Assembly: GCA_963971305.1 (NCBI GenBank)
Contig: OZ020303.1
Coordinates: 33,902,106 to 33,966,105, forward strand
Direction: 5' to 3'
Source of the DNA: Arcuatula senhousia
Taxonomy: Eukaryota; Mollusca; Bivalvia; Mytilida; Mytilidae
DNA length: 64,000 bases
Shown here: in pieces, positions 11,085 to 22,849 of the stretch
How positions within the stretch are numbered: position 1 is the stretch's first letter
Layout: the number at the start of each line of letters is the position of its first letter
Position numbers and translations under genes: made by a program
The notes under the pieces: generated by a model
Told to the model about the DNA's origin: nothing
Databases searched by the model: none
The model's input: the letters and a program-made list of their open reading frames with translations, nothing else

Positions 11085-11405
11085 TCCCATCTTGTGAAGC
11101 AACATTCCGTCCGCTCCAGCTGATGGAGTTGATTCGTTATTCCAGAGTTTATGGGACTTACATCGATTCTCTTGAAAGAGTGGACATCACGTCTGACACA
11201 AAAATTGCCTACATGACCCTACATAGGGTTAAGTTGCTCTACGGTAAAAAAGTACGGTTGTTGTCTTCACTCAAGAAAATTTATGGAAGATATAATGCGC
11301 ACATAGACAAATATGAGATTTCAATCTCTCAGATGAGTGCAGATTGGTATCGGACTTTTGACATTTGGATGCCTAATTCTTACCTCTGCTTCCTTCAGAC
11401 TTAAC
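11085..11405 (+). mobile_element. Penelope-like element, RT C-terminal fragment
   Basis: Starts at 'agcaacattccgtccgctcc' (equivalent to the SNIPSAP block of the full ORF) and runs through a frameshifted SLKK..GRY block. It ends with 'ttcttacctctgcttccttc'. The 3' UTR is internally deleted: the RT end is joined almost directly to the last ~50 bases of the element. Confidence 0.6.
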
Positions 11406-11629
11406 TTAATCTAGTTCTCTTATTAGTCATGTGATGAAAATTTATTGCATCCTAATAAATGAGCTTTCGCGAATTTCTTTTTGCAAACTTCTAAAAACTT
11501 GCAAACATGATTCTATCTATTTAAGAAATTCGTATTTTTGAAAAGAGTGAAAATTTAAAAAAAGTATACATGTATAACTTATTTATAGAGCGCATAAACT
11601 TAACTTATTACACTTAAGTAGGGCGCGCC

Positions 11630-13335
11630 GAATTGGGACTCTTGGGGTTTTGGTAAAAAAATCCATTCTGTCAAAACAAAAATCATACTATTTGATTCAG
11701 ACTTGTCTTATGAGACCTTCAATTGTCTGATGACGAAATTCATTTTTTTTTTGTCATCACAAATACATTTTTGTAGACAAAGGTCATTTTTGTTATGACA
11801 AAAGTCGATTTTCTCAAAAAAGTATGCAAAAATAAACCCATTAGCGTACAGAATTGACTTTTGTTATCTGATCAGGAAATTAAAACACAATAGTCGAAAG
11901 TCTCACAAAATTTAACTTTGTCTCACAAAAGTGAATTTTCTCACAACAAAAATAAGTTTTGTCGACAAAAATGATTTTTTTTCATTACAAAAATCACTTC
12001 TGTGTCAGAAAAGTCAATTTTTTCCACACAAAAATAACACAAAATTGAGTTTTGTGTCACAGAAGTCAATTTTGTCATCACAAAAATGAACTTTGTCCAC
12101 AACAATTTTGTGAATTTTGACTTTTGTAACAAAAATGACATTTGTGAAACAAATTTGACTCTTTTGGCAAAAGACTTGCTCTTGCGACACAAAATTGACT
12201 TTTGTCACAAAAGGCGAGACTTAGGTATGGTAATTCCGGCGACGGCGGCGGCGTCCACAATTGGTTAATGTTTTTGCTTGAGTCTGTTTTATGTGAACTA
12301 GTTATGTTACACCATTGATATTTGGTATGCAGTTGCATCAGCATCAGTGCAGATCAATTTCAAAAGCATTGCATCTGTTTGCTCCTGCAGTCACGGTCAA
12401 CTAAATTTGAAATTTTACACTGATTTGGCCGAGGTTAACCTTTTTTCTTACGTCTGTTAACATGAATCAGTTATGGTTCACCATTGATATTGGGTATATG
12501 CACTTGCATTAGCGTCAGTACAGATCAATTTCAAAAGTATTTCACCTGTATGCTCCTGCAGTCACGGTCTACTGACTTTGAGATTTTACACTTTTTAACG
12601 TTTTTAATTATGTCTATTTTATATAAAGCAGTTATGGATCACCATTTATATTTGGTATGCAGTTGCTTTAGCGTCAGTAAAAATCAGTTTAAGGAGGATT
12701 TTATCTGTTTGGCTCCTGCAGTCGTGGTCTATTGACTTTTAGATTTTATGATCATTTGGCTAAATGTTTTTTTTTCTTATGCCTGATTTATATGAACAAG
12801 TAATGGTACACCATTGATATTTGGTGTACAGCTTCATTTGCATCAATACATATCAATATCATGAGTAATTGTCAGTACTGTAGTAACTTTAAACATTTAC
12901 ATTTCATTTTAACTTAATTTTATACTATGTCCAGCTGCAACAGGCGAGACATGTCTCTGTGTTAACAGTTTATGTTAAATTTTCACTTCTGTTTAACAAA
13001 ACTCAATTTCGTCTACACAAAAATTGAATTTTGTGACAGTTATCAGTTTGTGGATATATTAGTTCACAGAATCCAAATCAAACCTATTTTGCATACAAAA
13101 TTGACTTTTGTCGCTCAGTATTCAAATTAGGTAATAAAAATAAAGTCTGTTACAAAAATGAATTTTGTCATGACGATACTTACTTTTGTCCACAGATAGA
13201 TAGATATTTTTGTATGACAAAATTCAAATTTGTAGTATGCTACAAATTTTGTTAAACTGAACTCATTTTTGTTGAACAAAACTCTCTTTTGTCCGTACAA
13301 AATTGATTTTTGTCCCATTCGTCGCCCCGTATTAC
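11630..13335. repeat. composite element of short ACAAAA...TTTTGT palindromes
   Basis: Two arms (about 11650-12215 and 12990-13325) consist of loosely repeated ~25-35 bp words of form ACAAAAnTnACTTTTGT, each itself palindromic. Between them are four ~150-170 bp tandem units (near 12283, 12455, 12613, 12780: 'caccattgatatttggtat', 'ctcctgcagtcacggtc'). The ends look inverted: GGGCGCGCCGAATTGGGAC on the left, and the reverse of GTCCCATTCGTCGCCCC on the right. No ORF. A large non-autonomous DNA element with subterminal repeats is the likeliest reading. Confidence 0.45.
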
Positions 13336-14109
13336 TAAGAGCTTTTAAAATCAAAACATAAAACAAGTAAACCAAAATAAAATTTACATTATGCAAAAAA
13401 CAAATCAAAGGAAAAAAACTACACTGTGAAATATTATAAAATGAAATAAAAGTTCCACGAAACCGGTTAAAGATATCATTTTCAGGCCATGTTTAACTGG
13501 TACTCTAGTGTCTTCTTTCTGTTGTCTTCTGTGTCCACTAGTTTATCATTGTCTGTCATTGGTCTGATCTTAAAGGGCGTCAATAACTGGCCAGCGGGTA
13601 TAAAAAATGTACATTTGATAATTATGCATATATACACTCAGACACGTGAGGCTATCGGTCTGATAAAGTAACTTGAACTTTGTGATCAATGCTGACAATA
13701 AAAAAGATTCGCTGATTACGAAAATGTACTAGCTAATTGATTCCCTGTTATGAAAATTGTTTTTCATATATATAAATATAGATATTACAAACAATAACTA
13801 CAATTGTATTATCCGAACCACACGTGTAAGCCAATTAGCTTTTCACAGTCCTTGGACAATATAAATTCTTTATTAAGCGAAATGTATTTTGACTACATTC
13901 TTTGGTAGAAGTAACACTACAATATAGCAAATGTAATGGTCATGATGTTGATAAATCAGCATTTCTTTTCTATTGTTTTTGAAGCACGGACTGAACTGGA
14001 AAAGTTTACAAGAGACGAATAAAGCTAGCAGAATTGACATAAAAAATCCTTAAAAAAGAAAAAAACACAAAATTGCTTTAACTAAGCTGATATAAACAAA
14101 CATAAATTT

Positions 14110-14345
14110 GGTGCTTCCTCTGTCTGTTTAAATTCGAAATTCAACGGTCAAAGACACCAGGTTCCTTTCCTTGTTCTGCACATGGTTGATATACTCGATG
14201 TTTTAGTTTTGAATACTTTTCTTTTCATATTTCTTTTTACCTTCCTATGTTTTGATTTAAATGCTGCTGATAAGAGGTCACTATTTGAATATGCATATAC
14301 AACATAATCATTTCAACCGTTTTCATACCCGTTTTAGTATTTGTA
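14110..14345 (+). repeat. interspersed repeat, family Z copy 3
   Basis: Contains 'ttccttgttctgcacatggt', 'gatatactcgatgtttt', 'cctatgttttgatttaaatg' and 'gaatatgcatataca' in the same order as the copies at 1935 (+) and 22850 (-). The adjacent 13340-14100 is AT-rich with nothing recognisable. Confidence 0.5.
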
Positions 14346-14351
14346 TTCTCA

Positions 14352-14372
14352 CGGGGTAGAATGTCTACGACT
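14352..14372 (+). repeat. 20-bp word shared with 18733-18752
   Basis: CACGGGGTAGAATGTCTACG occurs here and exactly reverse-complemented near 18733. This suggests that both sites belong to one unclassified interspersed repeat; the flanks beyond ~20 bp are not obviously alike. Confidence 0.35.
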
Positions 14373-14855
14373 AAATCAGCATGGTACGAAGGGGACAAGA
14401 AAATTTGGGATGGTTTTTAGTAAAAACTCATGTAAACATCCGCTTCGGATTGGAGAAGGTAAGATAAAATTATAAATTTCTATAACTCATAGTAGCTTTT
14501 CTTTACTGAAAGTATGCGCAAGATGTACCTATTGTTAACTAGTTTTAAGGATTGAAAGTGCTTTTTGTTTATGTTTTATTAATTTTATGTGAAACTGGTT
14601 CAATCACATGCAACAAGAACATTTTTGTTTCACTTCAATCTTTAAAAGACTCAAAACAGGTTAACAGATATCCTAGATGTATTTTTGCAATGCAAATACT
14701 GTCTAAAAAGCAGTCAAACAACAAAATGATATACCCCTTGATTAAATAATTACAGTACAAGCCAATCCTTGCATGGTTAAAACAGGAACAAGAACATTTG
14801 AAATGGCAGAGAGTAACATCACATGCAGTGTATTTTTGATTTAATGTACATGTAG

Positions 14856-16472
14856 ATGCCTAAAGATAATTTATTTCTTTCTGAGTGGATAAAGTCTGTG
14901 AGGTCGTTGGTTTTGAAAAGGATTAACTCTTTGAAAGGCTCATTGAGCACCAAGGCAACATCTATTTTCAACAACCCTGATGTTGCGAAGACATTGTCCA
15001 CCTTACATGACAAATATGTTGTCGTACCTGCTGATAAAGCGCCTAACAACATCATTTTCGTATGCAAAAGACACTATATTGATTGTTTAACAGCTGAATT
15101 AGGGGTTGGTTGTACTAGCAAAAGCACCACATATACAGCAACAACACTGTCAAAGGAGGAAATAATCAACAATCATAATTCTGTCATTTCTTCCTTTGGC
15201 ATTTCTGTTGACAAAAAGAACGATGACGTTCAATCCTTGTATTGGATTCCAAAGTTACACAAAACTCCATACAAGCAACGATTTATTGCTGGGTCATCCA
15301 AATGTACAACTAAGCCTCTTTCAGTTTTGTTAACATCAATATTGACGGCAATAAAATCAAGCATTCAGAAGTATTTCGATTGTTGTTACTCTAGAAATGG
15401 CGTCAATCAAATGTGGATTCTCAAAAATTCTAAAGAACTGATGGAAAATCTCCATTCTAAGTCATTTTCATCATGCAATAGCATTAAAACGTTTGATTTC
15501 TCTACATTATATACTTCAATTCCACATTCACAACTAAAATCTCGTTTGGCACAGCTGATTAAACGTAGCTTTATCAAAAAGAACGGAAAACGCAGGTACA
15601 AGTATTTGGTAGTCGGTTATAAAAAGACTTACTTTGTCATCCAAGAGTCTAGCAAGAAAAACAAATTTACAGAAGATCAAATAATAGAAATGCTCAACTT
15701 TCTAATCGACAACATATTTGTTCAGTTTGGTGGACGTGTTTTTCAGCAAACAATAGGTATCCCAATGGGCACAACTTGTTCACCATTGCTTGCCGATTTG
15801 TTTCTTCATTCATATGAAACGGACTTCTTACAATCACTTCTAGACAAAAAGGACCGCAAACTTGCTTTATCCTTCAATCTCACATTTCGTTATATTGATG
15901 ATGTCCTTTCACTAAACAATCCTCGATTTGGTGACTATTTACACCTCATATATCCGAAGGAACTTGAGATAAAGGACACTACAGATTCTAGGAGGTCCGC
16001 TTCATATCTGGATCTATTTCTCGAAATTGACACACAAGGAAGGCTTTGTACAAAGCTCTATGACAAACGTGATGACTTCAACTTTCCAATAGTTAACTTT
16101 CCCTTTCTGTGTAGCAACATTCCGTCCGCTCCAGCATATGGAGTTTACGTATCACAATTGATTCGCTATTCCAGAGCATGTGGGGAGTACAACGACTTCC
16201 TTGATAAGAGCCACACGGCTGACAAGCAAATTGTTAACACAGGGGTACGTTGCTCCCAGGTTGTTGTCATCACTCAAGAAATTTTACGGACGACATCATA
16301 TGCTTGTATACAAATACGGGATTTCTATCTCTCAGATGAGCACAGATGTTGGTTTGACATAGAGTTTTGTAATGTCATCCTTTCCGGATTTGACCAACAC
16401 TTAATCGATCTTTGGCAACGTGACGGGTGTGCTATAGCAAGCAGGAACTGCTTACTCTTCCGGAGCACCTGA
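14856..16472 (+). CDS. Penelope-like reverse transcriptase ORF (frameshifted near its end)
   Basis: A 538-codon frame. VVVPADK (55-61) and WIPKLHK (130-136) are Penelope-like signatures. Motif A has FDFSTLYTSIP with Asp214; GIPMGT is at 301-306; the catalytic YIDD is at 346-349, followed by SYLDLFLEID and [11 protein letters not shown]. The frame is lost near 16206-16215, where other copies read on as [20 protein letters not shown] in another frame and stop after DVGLT at 16360-16362. The last ~85 listed residues are therefore out-of-frame. No GIY-YIG nuclease follows the RT. It copies element RNA at a primed chromosomal end. Domain assignment is firm; exact clade is not. Confidence 0.85.
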   Translation: MPKDNLFLSEWIKSVRSLVLKRINSLKGSLSTKATSIFNNPDVAKTLSTLHDKYVVVPADKAPNNIIFVCKRHYIDCLTAELGVGCTSKSTTYTATTLSKEEIINNHNSVISSFGISVDKKNDDVQSLYWIPKLHKTPYKQRFIAGSSKCTTKPLSVLLTSILTAIKSSIQKYFDCCYSRNGVNQMWILKNSKELMENLHSKSFSSCNSIKTFDFSTLYTSIPHSQLKSRLAQLIKRSFIKKNGKRRYKYLVVGYKKTYFVIQESSKKNKFTEDQIIEMLNFLIDNIFVQFGGRVFQQTIGIPMGTTCSPLLADLFLHSYETDFLQSLLDKKDRKLALSFNLTFRYIDDVLSLNNPRFGDYLHLIYPKELEIKDTTDSRRSASYLDLFLEIDTQGRLCTKLYDKRDDFNFPIVNFPFLCSNIPSAPAYGVYVSQLIRYSRACGEYNDFLDKSHTADKQIVNTGVRCSQVVVITQEILRTTSYACIQIRDFYLSDEHRCWFDIEFCNVILSGFDQHLIDLWQRDGCAIASRNCLLFRST

Positions 16473-16695
16473 GTTCACTCTCGTTTCGACTTGAGTTCGC
16501 GTTGCTGAATGCGGTTTTGTTGTTATGTAAGTAAGTAAGTAAGTTATGTGTGTGTGTGTTTTATGCTGTTATGTGGTTTGTTTTGTTGTGATGATTTTTT
16601 GTCTGCCGGTTTTGTCTTTGTCTTTACGGTTTTATGATACTGATTATCCCTTTGGTACACCTTTGCTTCATTCAACTGTTTCAAAAAAATAATAG
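16473..16695 (+). mobile_element. 3' UTR/tail of the Penelope-like element
   Basis: Continues the element past its RT frame: 'cggagcacctgagttcactc', a (GTAA)n/(TG)n stretch at 16527-16560, then 'ccctttggtacacctttgct' near the 3' end. Its close antisense relative is at 48190-48450. From 16700 to 17020 I see only AT-rich sequence. Confidence 0.75.
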
Positions 16696-17019
16696 TCCAT
16701 ATAAGATCTTTAATTCGGGGTTTAATTTATAATACAAAATCGAAAGATGAATAAGCTAAGTAATTATTTGTAAATCCAACAGCATATTAGGTTATCTAAT
16801 ATGAAATCCTTCAAAAATATACTATCCGAATGATAATCTAAGAAATTAAATATGGTTGAGTTTTTAGCATACAATAGAAAATAATGAGAAGTTAAGTGTA
16901 CGCTAACAAGCGGTAATTTAGAAAAAAAAATCAATGAAAAAACGCCAGCATTTAATTATACAGAACAATTTTTATTTTTGGATTTCACCCCCGCCCCCAA
17001 CCCTCATGACGTCTTATCA

Positions 17020-17960
17020 GAGGGAATTTAATTGATTTTTGTTCTGTTTGTCCGTACTTGCGAAATTGGTTAAGCATTGCAATTCTGATGGCCCGACCAC
17101 GTATTTGAATCGGATATATAGTTTTCCATTTCTCCGTCCGTCCACACTTCAGTTACAGTCAAGTAACTTTACTCAAATTCTAAATATTTGGGGTCAGTGA
17201 AATCTCAATTTCCCCGCTCTAGATATGTGTTAAGTAGCGCTACACCACCCGCTAGAAATTAGTTCGCCGTGACATTTATTTTAAGCATGAATGACTTTTG
17301 TTAATGTCTTGGTTAAGGTTCTTATCTCTAATACTATACCTACAAAAATGTGGCTCTCGTAGCGCTACACCACCTCTTTGAAATGAGGTCACTGTGACCT
17401 TTATTTTAAGCATGAAGGCCTTGATTATGATTGTACGAAAATAACCATAGAATCCACCCATTTATGGAATGGAAACCCTGTCTCTGACCCGGATACTACA
17501 TGTTGGGGACGGTGCTCAATGAAATTTCGCCACTAGATGGGTAACCATCTCGAGGGAGTTGTGTCCGTCTGTATGTCTGTAACACTCTTTGTTAAGGTCT
17601 ATAACTCAAATAATAAATGGTTGGGGTTAATGATATTTCACCATCAGATGTGACTTGATTATCACGTTACCGTCGTTTGGAAATTTCGGTTTAGCCATCT
17701 CGAGGGAGTTGTGTCTGTAAAGGGTATTCTATTACCTAAAATGAATAAAGGTGATGTAAAGTAAAAAAAAATCCTTCAGATTTTGTTCGATAAAAATGGC
17801 CTCCCGGTATTACATATCATGAAAACAATCCTTAAAAATTTCATTAAAATCCCTTTTGCGGTCTCAGCTGGGGATTGTGTCAACAAAATTTTGACGGGGG
17901 CACAAACGGACGGGCAAAAGACCATTACTAGGTTTCTTTGTCGCATTGCAGCGAAGGACA
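17020..17960. repeat. degenerate tandem-repeat region C
   Basis: Contains a ~126-bp duplication ('gtagcgctacaccacc' at about 17234 and 17359, each followed by 'tgacctttattttaagcatg'-like sequence) and a ~150-bp duplication ('atctcgagggagttgtgtc' near 17549 and 17699). TCCGTCCG/GGACGGGC microsatellite words are nearby. It resembles arrays A-H, but no terminal hairpin was found. Confidence 0.4.
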
Positions 17961-18794
17961 ATTAAAATGAATTATCTAGCAAGTGATTGCTTTGTATTGT
18001 ATATATTTCCTAGCGTTTTCATGCTTGATATGATTGATATTGATATGCTATAACCATTGCATCACTTGTAAGATAAAATATTTATTTTAGAATTGCATAT
18101 TTGTTAAGTGAATCTTTGTAAAATAAAGGTATTAGTTTGTACATTCGACTTTGATCGTATGCTGGATTTGTTTAAAAGGCAGTATTAAAGTATGCCTTCC
18201 ATGTTTTGTCTTTTCTTATGGACACTCCAAGTTTGGTAATTTTATTATAACCTTCATGTTGTTTCGGAGTTTCAAATAAATTGAGAAGATAACGTAATAT
18301 GTATTAGCCATGCATAATTCTCTTAGCAATGTTTGTGCCGTTCCAAATCTTCTTAATTTGAATTTGCTATATCAAGCCTCTATTCTTGTGCCCAAAGAAT
18401 TTATGCATATAAACAATGAATGAATAAAACCTGTTACAGGTACAAAATAACATAACGATGCTCACCTTTAGAAAAAATTGTCCAAAAAGGCCTCGATATG
18501 CATCAATTTTTAACGCACGGGCAGCCTTTGAATCAGCTTCACACTAAAACCATTAATTGAATTCAAAAACGGTTTGGCCTAATATCAATAACAAACTACT
18601 ATGTTGAGCATGGGCAATTTGATTTTGATATATTATTTAAATTATGCGCAGAATCTTTCGAAAACTTTGATAAAAATATTTTCTGCCATTCATTTCGTTC
18701 TTACACTGCTATGCCGGAACATTTTTTGCCGTAGACATTCTACCCCGTGATTCTGCATCGTCAAAAATAAATTAGAGAAAAAAATGTACCGATT

Positions 18795-18865
18795 AACACT
18801 TAATGAAATTGACACCCAAGGAAGACTCTGTATACATCTACGGCAACCATGATGACAGTTTGGCT
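18795..18865 (+). mobile_element. tiny Penelope-like RT fragment
   Basis: 'gaaattgacacccaaggaag' encodes EIDTQGRL, then diverges. The stretch 17960-18790 has no gene or repeat I recognise apart from the shared word at 18733-18752. Confidence 0.4.
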
Positions 18866-18914
18866 CCGCAAACTTCATGTGCAGCAAAATTTCTAATGCT
18901 TTGGTTTTTGGTTT

Positions 18915-19000
18915 TAAGCCAACTCCGACATCAGCACTTTTGTGTTGAAGAACACATCAAAGCTATAAATTTTTGTCTAAATCTTCAAAATTGCCAAAAC
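18915..19000 (+). repeat. interspersed repeat, family Y copy
   Basis: 'ccgacatcagcacttttgtg' plus 'aagaacacatcaaa' recurs at 52805-52850. Related pieces ('tttcgtct', 'aagactcatcagag') occur near 33540 and 59520. Unclassified non-coding interspersed repeat. Confidence 0.35.
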
Positions 19001-19589
19001 ATTAATGTTCTTCCTTTCCTAAACATGCCAAACATAGGTTGACCTTAGTCATTATTTGATTTCCAGTTCGACATTTTTTGTTATATTGTTCTCTGCTCTT
19101 CATGTTAATACAGTGCTGACATTTTTTTATCTTTGAGAAGAGTGCCTCTAGTCAGTCTTAAATAGACAAAACGCGCAGTTAATTGATAAATTTGATTTGA
19201 CACTAAAACCTGCTGACGCATCTGTTATTCTGTTTTCACTAATGAAATGCATGTACGGCCATGTACTTGTGGATAACTACAGAATTCTAATCTCTATGAT
19301 AAACTGGTGTTGGTTTATCATATGGTTTTCGCATTGTCTTCCGTAACTTGATTTGACATTTTAAAACAAGTATTTGGTAAAGTGATCTGTTTTGACCAAC
19401 AGACAAACTTCTACTCCTCAAGTACGAATTTGTTTGTGTTACTAACGTGACTTCGTAATTGCTTTTTGCACCTTCTTGCACTATTATGCGCTGATTTATT
19501 TCTTTTTCGCATGATGAAGACTGCCAGGAATCACTACAGGGCAACATAGCCTTGCTTGCTTCATTCTAACTTCATATTCTGTAATATTG

Positions 19590-20545
19590 TTGTGTAGCAA
19601 CATTCCGTTGCTCCAGCTTTTAGAGTTTACATATCAAAGCGGATTCATATTTATGAGGAAATTGGAGAAACCATGATTTCCTTGATGGAGTGTTAAGTCT
19701 GACATAAAAATTGCTAAGGAGCAGAGAATTGCCAAAGGGATATTCGAATGTCAAAAGTCCAAATGGGTAAAGACATAATCAGTAAAAACGAACAAGAAAA
19801 GTACGAAGAAATAGTAAGCATATAAAAACAACTGGATAGCAATCAAAACAGCGCCAACTCGAGTCGTAACGAGTGTAAAGGGTAGCAATTCCCGCTGACC
19901 GTGTCAATTCAGCGTGTGAAATCAGATTGAGGAGGACAAAACAAAACCAACACCTGCACTCATCTTAAAGATAGAAATATGATGTCTTTCATGAAATTTC
20001 ATATAGAAAAGATATCAATCAGGTAGTAACATAACATTATGTTCGCAAATTTTGTGTCTGAAGTGACGCTTTATCAAGAAAATCAATGAAAGTCCATAAG
20101 CTCTTGAATAGCGAATACGTTACGAATTGTTGTTATACAAGAAGGGAAGGTCGACGATCAGAAAGTTGTAGTCATCACGTATGCCATAGAGCTTTGTTGA
20201 AAGTCTTCCTTGAGTGTCAATTTTGAGATGTATGAGGCAGACGTATGTCACAGTGTAGGCTGCTGGCTGTTTTCCGTTGAAGATTTTTGAAATACTATTT
20301 TTATATGTAGGGTCACGTACATTTATTCCACATTTCATTAGCTTCTATTCCTAGAATCCATAGTGTCCATTTTATCAAAAGTCACCAATCGAGGATTGTT
20401 CAGTGAAAGGACATCAACAAAATAACGGAAGGAGAGATAGAGATTAAAGATAGAGCTAGTCTACGATTATTTAAATGAGGAAACAAATCACTAGACAAAG
20501 GTGTACAATTAGTGGTCATAAGAATGCCGATAGTTTGCCGAAAAA
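19590..20545. mobile_element. two abutting Penelope-like copies in opposite orientation
   Basis: 19590-19720 is a + strand RT C-terminal piece starting 'agcaacattccgttgctcca'. From about 19725 to 20540 the - strand carries 3' UTR, then RT, with the reverse of KIDTQGRLSTKLYG at 20180-20220, and more RT (reverse of the YxDD region) at 20390-20440. Stops and deletions are many. Both 3' ends meet near 19725, so the second insertion landed in or beside the first. Confidence 0.6.
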
Positions 20546-20905
20546 AACACAGGAATTTGATGTCTTTATACAAATATGGGATTTCTATCTCTTAGATAAT
20601 TAAGGATATTGGTTTGCCAGAGTTTGTTTTGTTGCGTCCTTCTTTACACACTGAATTGATTGTTGGCATCGCGACAGTATCTGTTCAATCTTCCGAAGAA
20701 CCTGCGTTCAATCTCCTTACGATTTGGGTTCGCTGATTGCAACTTTTTATGTTTGTTCAAGTCATGTTGTTTGCTCGGGTTGCTTTTGTAGTAGCTGATT
20801 GTGTCTTTTTGCCTTTTCGAACTCCAGGCATTTTTTTCATCTTTTGTTTGGTTATCTTTATTGTCCGCTGTTTTTGTCTTGGTATTTTAAGACTTCGATA
20901 TTAAA
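20545..20905 (+). mobile_element. Penelope-like element 3' fragment
   Basis: 'aatatgggatttctatctct' at 20574-20593 is the RT C-terminal region. It is followed by 'acactgaattgattgttggc', then a T-rich tail. It is joined head-on to the - strand copy ending at about 20540. Confidence 0.6.
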
Positions 20906-21139
20906 ACGTTTTTTTTAATGTAATTCTAAACTGAATTTCTTGTGTTGTGCTGACTGAGGACTTTATAATGGACCAAAATCATTGCAGATTCGAATAATAA
21001 TAATAGACTGAAAAACATCACAAGGACATTAGGTCGATATACTCGGTGCTGATTTTGGCTCCATTGTTCAAACGTTATATAGTGAGAGTACGTCTTGGGC
21101 ACTTTATGTTTTATGCGTTACACTATTTTTGAATCAAAA

Positions 21140-21690
21140 ATTTTATATGTTGTGTGCAAGTTCCAGTTTTGTACATGTTGCAACATGTACAGATAAATTG
21201 TACAAGTTGAGACAAAATATTACATGGTTGTCTTTTATCAAGTTCATGTAATCCAAGAGAAGACATATGACATTTTATACTCTTTGTTGAAATTCTGCAT
21301 GTCAATTGTAAGAAATATTCACCTGAATGTTAAAGACAATAAATAGTATTATTGAAGTGCCAAATATCATTATCATGATTATGAAATGGAAGTTCTTAAA
21401 ACTTGTTGTATTTTATTAATTTGATTGTGAACTTCATGATACACTTTTTCTTTTATATTCCATACTTATTGATTTGTTGTAAAACTTAAAACTTGTTGTA
21501 TTTTATTAACTTGATTGTGAACTTTATGATACACTTTTTCTTTTATATTCCATACTCATTTATGATTTCAAAAGATAAACTGTGTCTAATAATGTAGAGG
21601 GCATTCAATATTTTCTTAACTTGTACAATTTTCTGTACATGTTGCAACATGTACAAAGTTGCAACTTGTACACAACGCATATACCAGTAT
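21140..21690. repeat. MITE with long inverted repeats and internal duplication
   Basis: About 70-bp terminal inverted repeats (21145-21230 and 21610-21688) share an inner 22-bp perfect palindrome made of TGTACATGTTG and its complement. Between them a 78-bp segment is duplicated with a 90-bp period (starts 21395 and 21485). No ORF, so a non-autonomous DNA element is likely. A target duplication was not resolved. Confidence 0.65.
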
Positions 21691-22233
21691 ACAGCGTATT
21701 AATTTAACGAAATTTACTGTTTTAACCTATCGAAAGTAACAACTAAAGAAAATACACCCGTCACGTTTTACTTGACATGACATGAGGGTATATGTAATGA
21801 TTAGTTGACTTGTACTTTGTTACTAATCCTAACGACCACGAAAGTACGAAAATGTACCATCCACATACATGTATAGTTAGCTTTTCACATTTTATTATGT
21901 CATTGGCATTTCTTTAACGAAATAATGAATATAGTTTGACCATTTTGTGTAAAATATCCAATATTAAAAAAAAATGGTGTAAAATGAATGTAAAACTGTT
22001 CCTTGTTTATATTGAAGCACCTGTTATATTTTATTGATCATGCGTGGGAACTAAACAAGGTTGCTCGTTTCGTAATCGTACAATTAGCAATTACACACAA
22101 AAAATATACAAAAACAAGGATTATCAAGCATTATCTTACTGCTAATTTATGCAAAATGAAAAAAATGTCACGTACATAACATGAGTAAACTATTTATCAC
22201 ATAATCTTTCGTGTAATCTGATTTTTTTTCAAC

Positions 22234-22241
22234 CTATAAAA
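22234..22241 (+). promoter_or_regulatory. possible TATA box of the hydroxylase gene
   Basis: TATAAAAA about 210 bp upstream of a strong gtaagt donor (22448). If used, transcription would start near 22265 and the first exon would be a 5' UTR exon. Based on motif and spacing only. Confidence 0.3.
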
Positions 22242-22264
22242 ACAAGCTACACTTTTATCTGTAC

Positions 22265-22447
22265 TGGTTGTCACGGATTTATTCACAAACGCAACGGATA
22301 CAGCCCGGAAAACACTAATTCATGAATTTGTATCATTATACTTTAAAAATTGATGACTAAGCAAAATGTAACTGGGTATAGATTAACTGAACCCGAGACT
22401 AACCTACCGTGCAGTTCTTACGTACCGGGAAGTTGAATAGAGAAAGG
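22265..22447 (+). other. putative 5' UTR exon of the hydroxylase gene
   Basis: Lies between the TATA-like box and a consensus donor (AAAGG|gtaagt). The coding exon at 25075 begins with a good acceptor (tttatttcag) only 10 bases before its ATG, so an upstream non-coding exon must exist. This is the best candidate by eye. Confidence 0.3.
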
Positions 22448-22849
22448 GTAAGTAAAAAGTATAAATTTATGTTAAACAAACATAGGTAACTACAATATTC
22501 TACAATTTTATTGGTAAATGTCAACATTTTCTCCTACTCAGCGTATGCTTTATGACTTGAGTGCCATAACACCAAGTAACATTTTGCTAGGATTATTATA
22601 TGTTGTAGTGACTTCTCGTTAAGGTAACAATTTGGTTGTTTTCTTACTTTTTTGTTAGTTTGACATGGATTTATTTTTACTATCTCATCTTTTCTAATAA
22701 TTTCTGTATTTCGTTAAATTCACAACTTTTGGATTATTTTTTTCTAAAACTTATTTGAGGACATTTGTTTAACATTTTTTCATATTTAATGACTTTATTT
22801 AAACTTACTAAAATTGTTTTACTTGGTTTGCAAACTCAGTATACAAATA

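Noticed and set aside
11650..12215. Short palindromes at near-regular spacing, CRISPR-like at first sight
   Set aside because: The words are degenerate, overlapping and partly self-complementary; there is no conserved repeat with unique spacers.
12484..12735. Open frame of 83 codons
   Set aside because: Lies wholly in the four-unit tandem core of the palindrome-word element.
16215..16472. Last ~85 codons of the RT frame as genuine protein
   Set aside because: Other family copies carry the conserved [10 protein letters not shown] block in a different frame here, so this part is out-of-frame translation after an indel.
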